A stretch of DNA of 64,000 nucleotides from Flavobacterium nackdongense (GTDB taxonomy: Bacteria; Bacteroidota; Bacteroidia; Flavobacteriales; Flavobacteriaceae). The notes under the pieces are model-generated. The model ran no database searches. It saw only the letters and a program-made list of their open reading frames with translations, and was not told the origin of the DNA. The position numbers and the translations under genes were made by a program. The DNA lies in NCBI RefSeq assembly GCF_004355225.1, contig NZ_CP037933.1, forward strand, positions 2,790,001 through 2,854,000, read 5' to 3'. This document shows positions 47,461 to 57,075 of the stretch, in pieces. Numbering within the stretch: the stretch's first letter is position 1; each line of letters begins with the position of its first letter.

Positions 47461-47482
47461 TATGTTTGCGTAATCGATTGCG
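47461..47482 (+). promoter_or_regulatory. -7 element and LacI-type operator of the GH28-led pectin operon
   Basis: TATGTTTG (47461-47468) matches TAnnTTTG. The operator CGTAATCGATTGCG (47469-47482) follows at once, with its core starting four bases after the -7 element. The leader to the ATG at 47517 is about 43 bases. This promoter probably drives the genes from GH28 to CE12. Confidence 0.8.
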
Positions 47483-47516
47483 CTTTAAATTAAAATTAAT
47501 TACATACTTTGTATAC

Positions 47517-48962
47517 ATGAAACTTTATAAATTATTTTCTTTCCAAGCTAAAAACGCGCTAAAAACCTTGGCGCTCGTCCTGATACTATTGGATGTATTG
47601 GTTGCAAATGCGCAGCAAAATGAAGATACTAGTGTAATATGGAAAAAAATGGAAGCCGTTTTGAAATCAATGAAAACCCCTGTGTTTCCCAACAAAACGT
47701 ATTCAATCATTAATTATGGTGCAAAATCCAGCAGTACTTTCGACAATACCCTAAGTATTAAAAAAGCGATTCAAGACTGTTCGAAGAATGGAGGAGGAAC
47801 CGTTTTGATTCCAAAAGGAACCTATTTCACTCGCCCGATTCATTTGGAAAGTAATGTAAATCTGCATCTTGAGGATGGGGCAGAACTTCTGTTTAGTGCC
47901 AATCCAAAAGATTTCCCACTTGTTCATACCACTTTTGAAGGAACGGAGTGTATGAACTATTCGCCACTTATTTATGCCAATAACAAAACAAATGTTGCGG
48001 TTACTGGAAAAGGGACAATAAACGGGCAGGCTAGCAATGACAATTGGTGGTCGTGGTGTGGAAAAGATACCTATGGGTGGAAGGAAGGAATGCCAAAACA
48101 ACAAAAAGACATCGAGATTTTGATGTCGATGGCCGAAAAAGGGATTGAGGTAAAGAATCGGATTTTTGGTGATAACCACTATCTGAGGCCCAATTTTGTG
48201 GAGTTTTTTGAATGTACGAATGTGCTCATCAAAGATATCAATGTGATTAACGCCCCATTTTGGGTGTTGCATCCTATGAAGTCAACCAACGTTATTGTTG
48301 ATGGTGTAAATATAAATAGTCACGGCCCCAACAATGATGGTTGTGATCCTGAATATTCCAAAAATGTCAACATAAAAAATTGCACCTTCAATACGGGAGA
48401 TGATTGTATCGCCATAAAAGCAGGTCGCGATGCCGATGGAAGGCGGGTAGGGATCAAATCTGAGAATATCATTGTTCAAAATTGCAAAATGTTTGATGGT
48501 CACGGTGGAGTAACGATTGGTAGCGAAATGTCTGCCGGAGTTAGCAATGTCTATGTCGAAAACTGTGTGATGAATAGTCCCAATTTAGACGTAGCCATTC
48601 GGCTAAAAACAAACTCCAAAAGAGGTGGATTGATCGAGAATTTTTATGTTAGAAATATAGAAATAGGCGAAGTAAACGAAGCGGTGCTCAAGGTAGATAT
48701 GTTTTATAATGTGCACGGCAACCAAGAGGGTAGTTTCATTCCCCGCATTGAAAACATTTCTCTTGAAAATGTAAAAGTCAAATATGGCGGGAAATTCAGC
48801 ATTCTCGCATTGGGACGAAAAGACTCCAAAATAAAAAACATTACATTGAATAATGTGCTTATCGAAAAAGTGAATACTCCATTTTCGATAGAAAATGTGG
48901 AAAATTTAAAATTTATAAACACCTATATCAATGGCGCACTTGCCAATACTACTGGAATGTAA
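47517..48962 (+). CDS. GH28 polygalacturonase, secreted
   Basis: The start at ATG 47517 gives 481 residues. The frame upstream to 47466 runs through the operator and cannot be translated from the predicted transcript. A signal-like segment (TLALVLILLDVLVANAQ) is set back by a basic N-terminus. The GH28 beta-helix carries the catalytic set D274 (GPNNDGCD), D295-D296 (TGDDCIA), H329 (GHGGVTIGSE) and RLKT. The motif NND instead of NTD is normal for exo-acting or rhamnogalacturonan-related members. It hydrolyses galacturonan or releases terminal galacturonate, probably in the periplasm. It is the first gene of the long plus-strand pectin operon, 41 bases before SusC. Confidence 0.92.
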   Translation: MKLYKLFSFQAKNALKTLALVLILLDVLVANAQQNEDTSVIWKKMEAVLKSMKTPVFPNKTYSIINYGAKSSSTFDNTLSIKKAIQDCSKNGGGTVLIPKGTYFTRPIHLESNVNLHLEDGAELLFSANPKDFPLVHTTFEGTECMNYSPLIYANNKTNVAVTGKGTINGQASNDNWWSWCGKDTYGWKEGMPKQQKDIEILMSMAEKGIEVKNRIFGDNHYLRPNFVEFFECTNVLIKDINVINAPFWVLHPMKSTNVIVDGVNINSHGPNNDGCDPEYSKNVNIKNCTFNTGDDCIAIKAGRDADGRRVGIKSENIIVQNCKMFDGHGGVTIGSEMSAGVSNVYVENCVMNSPNLDVAIRLKTNSKRGGLIENFYVRNIEIGEVNEAVLKVDMFYNVHGNQEGSFIPRIENISLENVKVKYGGKFSILALGRKDSKIKNITLNNVLIEKVNTPFSIENVENLKFINTYINGALANTTGM

Positions 48963-49003
48963 AACGAGCTAAGTATTAACCAACCAAACTAAAACCAATT
49001 ATA

Positions 49004-52000
49004 ATGAAAAACATTTTGCAAAATGGCATAAACTATTTTTATGTCATAACCCTTTTTTTAAGCTTTTTCTTGGCCAATGAAATGTCTGCCCAAAAAAGCA
49101 CCACAGTAAGTGGAATCGTCAAAGACGAAGTTGGCTTACCCATGCCGGGAGTAAACATTCTCGAGAAAGGGACATCAAATTCTGCCAGCACTGATCTTGA
49201 CGGTAAATTCAATATCAAGTTAACTACTCCCAACGCTATCTTGATCGTAAGTTTTGTGAGTTATCAGACGCAATCTATTGTGGTTTCCGGGAAAAATCAA
49301 TTGGCGATCAATTTGAAACCTGAAGAACAAAGCCTTAAAGAAGTGGTTGTAATTGGTTATGGAAGTGTAAAAAAGACAGACGTAACAGGCTCAGTAAGCA
49401 CAATAAGTTCCGCGGCAATAACCGAAAGAAATGTAATAAATCCTTTAGAAGCAATTCAGGGAAGTATGCCCGGGGTTCAGATCACTTCGAGTACGGGGCG
49501 TGCTGCCGATGGCTATAATGTGGTCATTAGAGGAAATAATTCCTTACTTTCTGATACTACTCCTTTGTACGTTGTAGATGGAGTGCCCACAGACAATATT
49601 GACTTTTTGAATCCACAGGATATAGCTCGAATGGACGTTTTGAAAGATGCATCTTCAGCAGCTATTTATGGATCTCGAGGTTCTAGTGGTGTTATTATTG
49701 TGACCACAAAAAGCGGTACAACTGCAAAATCAGCAATCAGTGTTTCATTTGAAAGTTCTTATGGTACTAAAACGGCTACCAGATTGCCTAAAATGATGAC
49801 AGGATCAGAGTGGTGGTTGTTTCATCAAGCGGCTTATTTAAGTGCGACTCCTTTGACTCAGACACCTGCAAATCTTGCTTCATTGGCCGGTAATCAAAGC
49901 CCATTATTAGTTTCAAGAGCCAATTCAGGTTATAATTATGATTGGTATGATGCGGTGCTGCAGCCAGGGATGACTCAAAATAATTATTTGAATATTTCAG
50001 GGCGTTCGGATTCAGGTTTGGGATACAATTTAGCATTCGGTATTCAAAGTGACGAAGGTTTAATCGAAAATGATTCGACCGATAAATATTCTTTCAAGTT
50101 GGGTTTAAATCACAAAATCAACGACAAATTTTCAACTGGTGTGAATCTAACTATAACCAATACTGATGCTCAATTGGGCAGCGATTTGGCTATGCAGGAA
50201 GCCTTCAGATTAAGTCCACTGATGTCTCCTTGGGCAGTAGATGCGTCAGGAAATGAATTGGTTGGACAGCTTTTTTTCTTACCCGGGAAATTAACATATC
50301 CTGATGGAAGCTGGGCAGTAAATAAAACGAGCTCCGTTAATCCATTGGTAGAAATTGCCAATTCTTCGCAAACGGAAAACACTTGGCAAACTATTGGAAA
50401 TGCATTTTTTCAATACCAACCGCTACAGTGGTTGTCTTTCAAAACTACATTTGCTATTGGCGTTACAAACAGCAAATTCGGTACTGCTTATGGAGCCCAG
50501 TCTAATGCTGGTGTAGCATTGAATAATGTGAATTCATCTTCTATTAGTAATAGCGATAATTTTAATTATACTTGGGATAACCAAATTGATTTGAAACATA
50601 CTTTTAATGAAGATCACGCTTTCAGTGCATTATTATTACAAAGTTTGTATGCAAACAAAACAGAAACATCTTATTTATATTCTAATAATCAACCTTTTGA
50701 CACCGGAATTTATAATATTGGTTCAGGTGTTCAAACAAGTTATAACGTAAGTTCAGGATACTCAAAAAATAGTTTGAGTTCCTATGCCGTTCGTTTGAAT
50801 TATACCTACAAAGACAAATATTTATTGACTGCATCCAGCAGATGGGACGGTTCTTCTGTACTTTCTGAAGGGAACAAATGGGCTAGTTTTCCATCCGTTG
50901 CATTGGGTTGGAGAATTAATAAAGAATCATTTTTAACGGATAGTCAAACAATTTCTAACTTGAAATTAAGAGCAAGTCTTGGTTACACAGGGAATGATAA
51001 TGTTTCACCCTATACCTCGCAAGCCTTGTTGAATCAGCAAACATTTTATGCCAATGGTACCAATTTAGTTTCTGGATGGCAATCATCGACATTAGCCAAT
51101 CAAAATTTGACTTGGGAAAAAACAAGGGAATTAAACTTCGGTCTTGATTTTGGATTTTTTAAAAATATAATTTCAGGAAGTGTTGATGTGTATGATAGAT
51201 TGTCAGACGACTTGATATTCAGACAAGAACTACCACCAGAAACGGGTTGGAAAAACACGGTTTCCAATGTTGGTTCGGTAAGTAACAAAGGAATTGAAGT
51301 ATTATTAACCACCAAAAACATTAATAGTAAAAATCTAAGCTGGGAAACTACGTTTACTTTTACCAAAAACGTCAATGAGTTAGTTTCTATTTATGGTCAA
51401 GATCAAGTAAGTGATATTGGAAATAATTTGCTGATTGGTGAGCCACTTAAGTCCAACTACAATTATATTTATGATGGCATTTGGCAAGAAAGTGAAGCAA
51501 CAGATGCCGCTATTTTTGGACAAAAACCCGGGATGGCACGACCTAAAGATTTAAACGGAGATAAAAAATTTGACGCCAATGACAGAACAACCATAGGAAA
51601 TCCGAACCCAGAATGGCAAGGAAGTATGTATTCTAGATTAACGTACAAACAATTCGATTTCAATTTTTCAATTTTAACAAGTCAAGGGCAAACCGTATTG
51701 AGTAGTTTCCACGATAATTTTGCCGATGTCAGTGATAGAGGTCGCCAAAAAGTGGCTATGGATTTTTTCATTCCAACCAATGGTGCAGGTCTTGAAGCGA
51801 ATCCTTCGACTGCTAATCCACGCCCAGGACCTGTAGCTACTGGAGCCGGAACCTTTTGGGCATCTAACTTCGCGTTCTACAAAGAGGTGTCTTATGTGAA
51901 AATTAAAAACATTTCTATTGGTTATACACTAGAATCTGATTTACTTAACAAGTTAAAAATGAGTAATTTTAGAATATACATCAATGTTTTAGATCCATTT

Positions 52001-52108
52001 GTATTTACAGATTTCGATGGTTATGACCCAGAATGGGCCGCTTCGCCGTTGGGAATCAATCGACCAGCTTCCATTACCACCCAATTGGGATTAAGTGTTA
52101 AATTTTAA
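49004..52108 (+). CDS. SusC/RagA-family TonB-dependent transporter (pectin pair 2)
   Basis: The 1034-residue protein has a signal peptide (TLFLSFFLANEMSAQ), the carboxypeptidase-regulatory-like domain (SGIVKDEVGLPMPGVNIL), the TonB-box region (KEVVVIGYGSVKKTD), the plug (VLKDASSAAIYGSRGSSGVI) and a barrel ending GLSVKF. It pairs with the SusD gene that starts 12 bases later. It is the second gene of the GH28-led operon and likely imports pectic oligosaccharides different from those taken by pair 1. Relatedness to pair 1 is clear in the N-terminal domain (LPxPGVNIxEKGT), but the barrels differ, so this is not a recent duplication. Confidence 0.95.
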   Translation: MKNILQNGINYFYVITLFLSFFLANEMSAQKSTTVSGIVKDEVGLPMPGVNILEKGTSNSASTDLDGKFNIKLTTPNAILIVSFVSYQTQSIVVSGKNQLAINLKPEEQSLKEVVVIGYGSVKKTDVTGSVSTISSAAITERNVINPLEAIQGSMPGVQITSSTGRAADGYNVVIRGNNSLLSDTTPLYVVDGVPTDNIDFLNPQDIARMDVLKDASSAAIYGSRGSSGVIIVTTKSGTTAKSAISVSFESSYGTKTATRLPKMMTGSEWWLFHQAAYLSATPLTQTPANLASLAGNQSPLLVSRANSGYNYDWYDAVLQPGMTQNNYLNISGRSDSGLGYNLAFGIQSDEGLIENDSTDKYSFKLGLNHKINDKFSTGVNLTITNTDAQLGSDLAMQEAFRLSPLMSPWAVDASGNELVGQLFFLPGKLTYPDGSWAVNKTSSVNPLVEIANSSQTENTWQTIGNAFFQYQPLQWLSFKTTFAIGVTNSKFGTAYGAQSNAGVALNNVNSSSISNSDNFNYTWDNQIDLKHTFNEDHAFSALLLQSLYANKTETSYLYSNNQPFDTGIYNIGSGVQTSYNVSSGYSKNSLSSYAVRLNYTYKDKYLLTASSRWDGSSVLSEGNKWASFPSVALGWRINKESFLTDSQTISNLKLRASLGYTGNDNVSPYTSQALLNQQTFYANGTNLVSGWQSSTLANQNLTWEKTRELNFGLDFGFFKNIISGSVDVYDRLSDDLIFRQELPPETGWKNTVSNVGSVSNKGIEVLLTTKNINSKNLSWETTFTFTKNVNELVSIYGQDQVSDIGNNLLIGEPLKSNYNYIYDGIWQESEATDAAIFGQKPGMARPKDLNGDKKFDANDRTTIGNPNPEWQGSMYSRLTYKQFDFNFSILTSQGQTVLSSFHDNFADVSDRGRQKVAMDFFIPTNGAGLEANPSTANPRPGPVATGAGTFWASNFAFYKEVSYVKIKNISIGYTLESDLLNKLKMSNFRIYINVLDPFVFTDFDGYDPEWAASPLGINRPASITTQLGLSVKF

Positions 52109-52120
52109 TAAAGATATAAA

Positions 52121-53779
52121 ATGAAAAAAATATTTATAATTTTAGGAATAATTCTTACTACAGTTAGTTCTTGTAGCAGTTTTATCGAAGAAGAAAGTCT
52201 TTCATTTGTTCCTGCGGATGAAACTTATAAAACGGCCAAAGGATTTCAGTTATTAGTCAATTCTGATTACGCAAGGCTAAAAGCAATTTACGGAGGAGAC
52301 CCTTGGTTGTTTTGTGCTGGAACCGATATGTATGCAGAAGGAAGAACTCCGGAACCGGCTGGTTTAAGCCAATATACACAACTTATTCCTTCAGCAACAG
52401 GGGTAGAACAACAGTACAATTCGTGTTATCAACAAATACAGTCTGTCAACAAAACATTGTATTACGCAACGGTTACAGAGCCAACTACAAGCTTGAGTAG
52501 TCAAATAGGTGAAGCAAGATTTTTGCGCGCAAATGCATACTTCTTATTGGTTCAAACCTATGGAGGTGTTCCTATTGTTAAAGAACACGTTACCGCTCCA
52601 GTCTTGTCTTTTACGAGAAATACTGCTGAGGAAGTCTATACTCAAATTATTGCTGATTTAGATGCAGCGCTTGCTAGTGTAGGAACTGCAACTTATGCTT
52701 CAACGGGTAAAGTAAATAAAAGAGCCGTAAACGATCTGTTGGCCAAAGTATATTTGACAAGAGGCTATGAAACATTTGGTACGGCAGCCGATTTTACCAA
52801 AGCCGCCACCTATGCCGAAGCTGCCATTGCAGGACAAAAACTGACTCTTGCCTTTGATCAAATATTTAAACCTGGAAATGATTTGAATTTAGAAACCATT
52901 TTCTCTGTTCAATACGACAAAAATTCAACAAGTACTTCTCCTTCAACACTTGGAAATAATCAGTTTTATTATTTTAGTTCTTATTTGGGAGGTAGTGAAA
53001 CGAAAGGCGGAGCTCCTTTAAGAAGTTATAATTTATGCCCAACAGGATTTGCCTTAGGATTATATACCGCTGGCGATAAAAGATGGGACGCTACTTTTAT
53101 GACTACAGTATATGAAAACTATTACGACTTTTTTAGAAAACCGACGGAGTTAGCAACATTAAAAATCAAACATTTTTATGAACCAAGTTGGTTTACCCCT
53201 GCCGATAGAACGGCGAAGCAACTTGAACTTTCTACCAGATGGCAAACAGGTTCTACCGTTGCGAATGGGTATCACAATTGGGGAACGTATTCAGCGGAAT
53301 ATACAGTAACTAAAAATATTGATTACACCACTATTCCGGTCAAAAAATTTGATGATCCTGAGTTGACTACTCCTTCCAGTACTGGCCCAGTAAGTACAAG
53401 AGATATTATTGTTTCTCGATTAAGTGAAACATATTTAGTCGCTGCAGAAGCCTATTTGAAAGCTGGAAATCCCACGACAGGACTCGATCGCTTGAACGAG
53501 GTTCGAAAACGAGCTGGCGTAGCCAATGCTACTTTAGCCGAATTCAATATCGATTATATTCTAAATGAGAGAGGAAGAGAATTATTGGGTGAATATCACC
53601 GTTGGTTCGATTTGAAACGTACCGGTACCTTAGTGGCGAGAGCCTCAGCCTATCATTATAAAATCAAAGCAAGCAATTTTGTTGGAGTAGGTGGTGCATT
53701 GAAAATTTTAAGACCCATTCCACAACAAGCTTTAGATTTAAATCAAAATAAAGATTTTCCGCAAAATCCGGGATATTAA
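52121..53779 (+). CDS. SusD/RagB-family lipoprotein (pectin pair 2)
   Basis: The 552-residue protein has a lipobox (TTVSSC, Cys18) and SusD features: GEARFLRANAYFLLVQTYGG, SRLSETYLVAAEAYLKAG, ERGRELLGEYHRWFDLKRTG and the terminal FPQNPGY. It should capture pectic oligosaccharides at the surface for the SusC encoded just upstream. It is followed by a strong hairpin (53831-53865) before the enzyme genes. No surface glycan-binding protein is encoded next to it, unlike in the mannan locus, so capture may rely on SusD and on T9SS proteins. Confidence 0.95.
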   Translation: MKKIFIILGIILTTVSSCSSFIEEESLSFVPADETYKTAKGFQLLVNSDYARLKAIYGGDPWLFCAGTDMYAEGRTPEPAGLSQYTQLIPSATGVEQQYNSCYQQIQSVNKTLYYATVTEPTTSLSSQIGEARFLRANAYFLLVQTYGGVPIVKEHVTAPVLSFTRNTAEEVYTQIIADLDAALASVGTATYASTGKVNKRAVNDLLAKVYLTRGYETFGTAADFTKAATYAEAAIAGQKLTLAFDQIFKPGNDLNLETIFSVQYDKNSTSTSPSTLGNNQFYYFSSYLGGSETKGGAPLRSYNLCPTGFALGLYTAGDKRWDATFMTTVYENYYDFFRKPTELATLKIKHFYEPSWFTPADRTAKQLELSTRWQTGSTVANGYHNWGTYSAEYTVTKNIDYTTIPVKKFDDPELTTPSSTGPVSTRDIIVSRLSETYLVAAEAYLKAGNPTTGLDRLNEVRKRAGVANATLAEFNIDYILNERGRELLGEYHRWFDLKRTGTLVARASAYHYKIKASNFVGVGGALKILRPIPQQALDLNQNKDFPQNPGY

Positions 53780-53830
53780 TAACTTCAATGTTTTAATTTA
53801 GAGGAATAATTTGGTTTTATTTTGTTTATA

Positions 53831-53865
53831 ATGGAGCTTGTATCGTTTGTCAAGCTCCATTTTTA
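53831..53865 (+). terminator. Strong hairpin after SusD in the pectin operon
   Basis: ATGGAGCTTG (53831-53840) and CAAGCTCCAT (53851-53860) form a perfect 10-pair stem with a 10-base loop, followed by TTTTA. It is a convincing intrinsic terminator inside the apparent operon. I see no promoter between it and the ATG at 53877, so partial read-through is implied. Confidence 0.8.
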
Positions 53866-53876
53866 TATCCTAAACG

Positions 53877-54809
53877 ATGAAAGGTTTACTCGTATTTTTT
53901 GTAATGACTACTCTGGCTTTTGCACAAAGCCAATTCCCCGTTGATACTTCATATACAGTAAAAAGCGTTTATGATAAAATAAAAAAAGACCACCCATACA
54001 TTAGTTACGTACCCACTCAGAAGTATGAAAATGTTATTGAAAAAAAAGAAATCGTTTATAAAAAAATTGAGGATAGAGCGCTGCATCTTGATGCCTATTT
54101 TCTAAAAGAGAAAAAACGAAATCCCGCAATAGTTATCCTTCACGGTGGCGGTTGGAAATCTGGAAACAAATCGCAAATGGAAACTTTCGCAATAGAAATG
54201 GCCTCTAAAGGATTTTCTTGTTTCAATATTGAATTTCGATTATCTCCTGAAGCTCCTTATCCAGCTGCAATTTTTGATGTAAAAAAGGCGGTGCAATACA
54301 TCAAAGAAAAGGCACAAGAATTTAATGTTGATACGACCAAAATTGCTGTTTTAGGCTGTTCGTCAGGTGGGCAAATGGCATCTTTAGTTGGAACTACAAA
54401 CGGCAAAAACATTTTTGAAAAAACCACTAACAATGATAAATATTCATCAAAAGTAAATGCGATCATCAATATAGACGGTATTTTAGCTTTCAAACATCCC
54501 GAATCTGCCGAAGGAAAAGCAGCGAGTTTTTGGTTGGGAGGTAGTTATGAAGAAATTCCAAGAATTTGGGAACAAGCATCGCCCTTAAATAATACCGACA
54601 AAAACACGCCTCCTGTTCTATTCATTAACAGTAGCATACCCCGATTTCACGCTGGAAGAGACGATATGATTGCCATTTTAAACCAAAACGGAATATATTA
54701 TGAAGTTCAATCCATTCCAAATTCACCGCATTCTTTTTGGTTTTTCAATCCTTGGTTTGATGAAACTATCAAGTACACCAGTCAATTTCTAGACAAAGTA
54801 TTCAAATAA
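53877..54809 (+). CDS. Secreted alpha/beta-hydrolase, candidate pectic esterase
   Basis: The 310-residue protein has a signal peptide (FFVMTTLAFAQS). It is an alpha/beta hydrolase of the BD-FAE/esterase-lipase type: oxyanion motif ILHGGGWKSGN, nucleophile serine in GCSSGGQMAS, likely acid Asp near FHAGRDDM and histidine in NSPHSFWFF. Relatives in plant-cell-wall loci are carbohydrate acetyl, methyl or feruloyl esterases. Its place between SusD and pectinolytic genes suggests deacetylation of pectin fragments, but the substrate is not shown by the sequence. It begins 16 bases after the strong hairpin and ends seven bases before the DUF4861 gene. Confidence 0.78.
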   Translation: MKGLLVFFVMTTLAFAQSQFPVDTSYTVKSVYDKIKKDHPYISYVPTQKYENVIEKKEIVYKKIEDRALHLDAYFLKEKKRNPAIVILHGGGWKSGNKSQMETFAIEMASKGFSCFNIEFRLSPEAPYPAAIFDVKKAVQYIKEKAQEFNVDTTKIAVLGCSSGGQMASLVGTTNGKNIFEKTTNNDKYSSKVNAIINIDGILAFKHPESAEGKAASFWLGGSYEEIPRIWEQASPLNNTDKNTPPVLFINSSIPRFHAGRDDMIAILNQNGIYYEVQSIPNSPHSFWFFNPWFDETIKYTSQFLDKVFK

Positions 54810-54816
54810 GTATAAA

Positions 54817-55785
54817 ATGAAAATATTTAAAATTACCGCAGCATTAATCGTATTGAGTTTAACATCTTGTCAAGCCCAAAACAATGTAACTAGCAGTCCA
54901 ACTTCAAAAACTTACGCCGAAATTTCGGTCAAAGAAGGCGGCAAATGGGAAGGTCGTAAATACATTGGTGGAACTTTCAAAAATGTTCAAAGCGTGAAAT
55001 TAGCTCCAGAACATACTGACCATTCGTTCGATATTCGCTACGAAGGACCAGGTTGGGAAAGCAACAAAGTAGCCTACCGATTGTATCTCGATTGGAGAAA
55101 TGCCATTGATATTTTCGGAAAAAAAACCGAAGCGATTATATTACCTAAAGTAGGACAAGATGGTTTCGATTCCTATCACTTGATGCAAGATTGGGGATCT
55201 GATATTCTAAAAGCAGGAAAAGGAATAGGAATAGGTTCAATTGACCGTTACCTCAACAACGAAAGATTACACTTTTATGTTGTGGATTCCACCATTGCCA
55301 AAGTGCAAAACAATAAAAACGAATCAATAGTAAAAATAAATTATTACGGTTGGAAAACGGCCGATGATAAAATTGATTTTACTTCTGAATTGAGCATCAA
55401 ACCGGATCAAATTTACACCAAACATACCATTCAAGCTTCGAAAGAAATCAAAGGAATTTGTACCGGAATTGTAAAACAAAAAAACACGGAAATCTTCAAA
55501 AAAGAAAGCGCCAACAAAAAATGGGGATACATTGCCACTTATGGAAAGCAATCCTTGGTTCCAGACAATTTAGGAATGGCTATTTTTTATGAAATCAATA
55601 CTGTAGAAGCTGCGGTTGAGGCTGAGTTTGACCATTTATTGGTTTTCAAACCAAGTACTAAATCAAATTCTTTTTACCTATTGGGCGCTTGGGAACAAGA
55701 AAAAGACGGCATCAAAACCAAAGAAGAATTCATCAAATATTTAGATGAAAAATTAGCTATATTAAATAAAAAAAGTAAACTTTAA
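54817..55785 (+). CDS. DUF4861-type lipoprotein of unknown function
   Basis: The 322-residue protein has a lipobox (VLSLTSC, Cys18). Segments such as YAEISVKEGGKWEGRKYIGGTF, YEGPGWESNKVAYRLYLDWRN, QDGFDSYHLMQDWGSDILK and FYLLGAWEQEKDGI fit the DUF4861 family as I remember it, which often sits next to GH105 genes in pectin and ulvan loci. The conserved tryptophans, aspartates and histidine suggest a sugar-active beta-sandwich, as in some lyases, but no activity can be stated. It lies immediately before the GH105 gene, which supports a joint role on unsaturated uronic acid ends. Confidence 0.72.
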   Translation: MKIFKITAALIVLSLTSCQAQNNVTSSPTSKTYAEISVKEGGKWEGRKYIGGTFKNVQSVKLAPEHTDHSFDIRYEGPGWESNKVAYRLYLDWRNAIDIFGKKTEAIILPKVGQDGFDSYHLMQDWGSDILKAGKGIGIGSIDRYLNNERLHFYVVDSTIAKVQNNKNESIVKINYYGWKTADDKIDFTSELSIKPDQIYTKHTIQASKEIKGICTGIVKQKNTEIFKKESANKKWGYIATYGKQSLVPDNLGMAIFYEINTVEAAVEAEFDHLLVFKPSTKSNSFYLLGAWEQEKDGIKTKEEFIKYLDEKLAILNKKSKL

Positions 55786-55828
55786 TTTGTTTAAAAAACA
55801 TACCTCACAAAGAATAAAAATAATAATT

Positions 55829-57061
55829 ATGTCATCCATAAAAACAAACACTTTAAAAGCCGCAGCCCTTTTCGTTTCGTTGGCTTTTCTTAGCTGCAAA
55901 ACCACGGCACAAGAACCTGCTAAAACAGTTGAATCTCAAAAAATTGAAATTTCAAAAGAGGCAAAATGGTCTGATAAAATGGCTTTAACGCTAATGAAAC
56001 GTCATCCTGAAGCTTATATGATTGACAATGCCAAAGCACCAAAGTGGGACTATGTACACGGTTTGGTTCTGTTCGCATTCGAAGAATTATACAAGAAAAA
56101 TCCAGATCCTAGATATGCTGCTTACGCCAAAGGCTATACTGATATTTTGATTGAAAAAGATGGTACAATCAAAACCTATGAGCTAGATAAATACAATATT
56201 GATATGATTGTTTCGGGGCGTTTATTGTTTACCCAATACGAAAAAACAAAAGACAATCGCTATTTAGTGGCAATGCAAACCCTAAAAAAACAATTAGAAG
56301 GACAACCTAGAACTAGTTCTGGTGGTTTTTGGCACAAACAAATGTACACCAACCAAATGTGGTTGGACGGTTTGTATATGGGAGAACCATTCTATGCACA
56401 ATACACTGTTACGTTCGAAAACGGAAAAAACTTGAACGATGTTGCCAAACAATTTGAAGAAATTCAATTGCACGCCACGGATCCAAAAACGGGTTTGTTG
56501 TATCACGGTTGGGACGAGAAAAAACTGATGCCTTGGGCTAATAAAGAAACGGGTAATTCACCCAATTTCTGGTCAAGAGCTTTAGGTTGGTATGCAATGG
56601 CACTTGTAGATGCCTTGGATTATTTCCCTAAAGATCATCCAAAACAAAAAGAATTAGTGGGGTATTTGAATAATGTTTGCTCAAATTTAGCTAAATTTCA
56701 AGACCCAAAAACTGGTTTATGGTACCAAGTAACGGATAAAGGGGGCGAAAAAGGAAATTATTTGGAAGGTTCAGGTTCCTCGATGTTTGCTTATGCTTTT
56801 GCAAAAGGAGCCAACAAAGGATATTTGCCAGCCAAATACAAAAAATTGGCCAACAAAGCATTTGATGGTTTGACCACTCAATTGATGAAAGTAGATCCCG
56901 ACGGAACAATTACCATTACGGATGTTTGCGCAGTTGCTGGACTTGGGGGAACTCCTTACAGAGACGGATCCTACGAATATTACGTAAATGAAAGAAAACA
57001 AGATAACGATCCTAAAGCAACTGGCCCATTCATTTTGGCAGCTTTAGAATTAAACCGATAA
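55829..57061 (+). CDS. GH105 unsaturated rhamnogalacturonyl/galacturonyl hydrolase, lipoprotein
   Basis: The start at ATG 55829 (410 residues) puts the lipobox LAFLSC (Cys23) at the proper place; the frame from 55787 would add a charged leader. The (alpha/alpha)6 barrel is seen in GGFWHKQMYTNQMWLDGLYMGEPF, where the Asp of WLDG is the likely catalytic residue, and in HGWDEKKLMPWANKETGNSPNFWSRALGWY. The ending GPFILAALEL is typical. It removes the unsaturated uronic acid left at the non-reducing end by PL1/PL10 lyases, feeding 5-keto-4-deoxyuronate to the cytoplasm. No kduI or kduD gene is in the window. It is 14 bases before GH43. Confidence 0.93.
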   Translation: MSSIKTNTLKAAALFVSLAFLSCKTTAQEPAKTVESQKIEISKEAKWSDKMALTLMKRHPEAYMIDNAKAPKWDYVHGLVLFAFEELYKKNPDPRYAAYAKGYTDILIEKDGTIKTYELDKYNIDMIVSGRLLFTQYEKTKDNRYLVAMQTLKKQLEGQPRTSSGGFWHKQMYTNQMWLDGLYMGEPFYAQYTVTFENGKNLNDVAKQFEEIQLHATDPKTGLLYHGWDEKKLMPWANKETGNSPNFWSRALGWYAMALVDALDYFPKDHPKQKELVGYLNNVCSNLAKFQDPKTGLWYQVTDKGGEKGNYLEGSGSSMFAYAFAKGANKGYLPAKYKKLANKAFDGLTTQLMKVDPDGTITITDVCAVAGLGGTPYRDGSYEYYVNERKQDNDPKATGPFILAALELNR

Positions 57062-57075
57062 CAGTATTTTTTCCG

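Noticed and set aside
47751..48272. 173-codon minus-strand frame opposite GH28
   Set aside because: GH28 with all catalytic motifs is on the other strand; this frame has no recognisable features.
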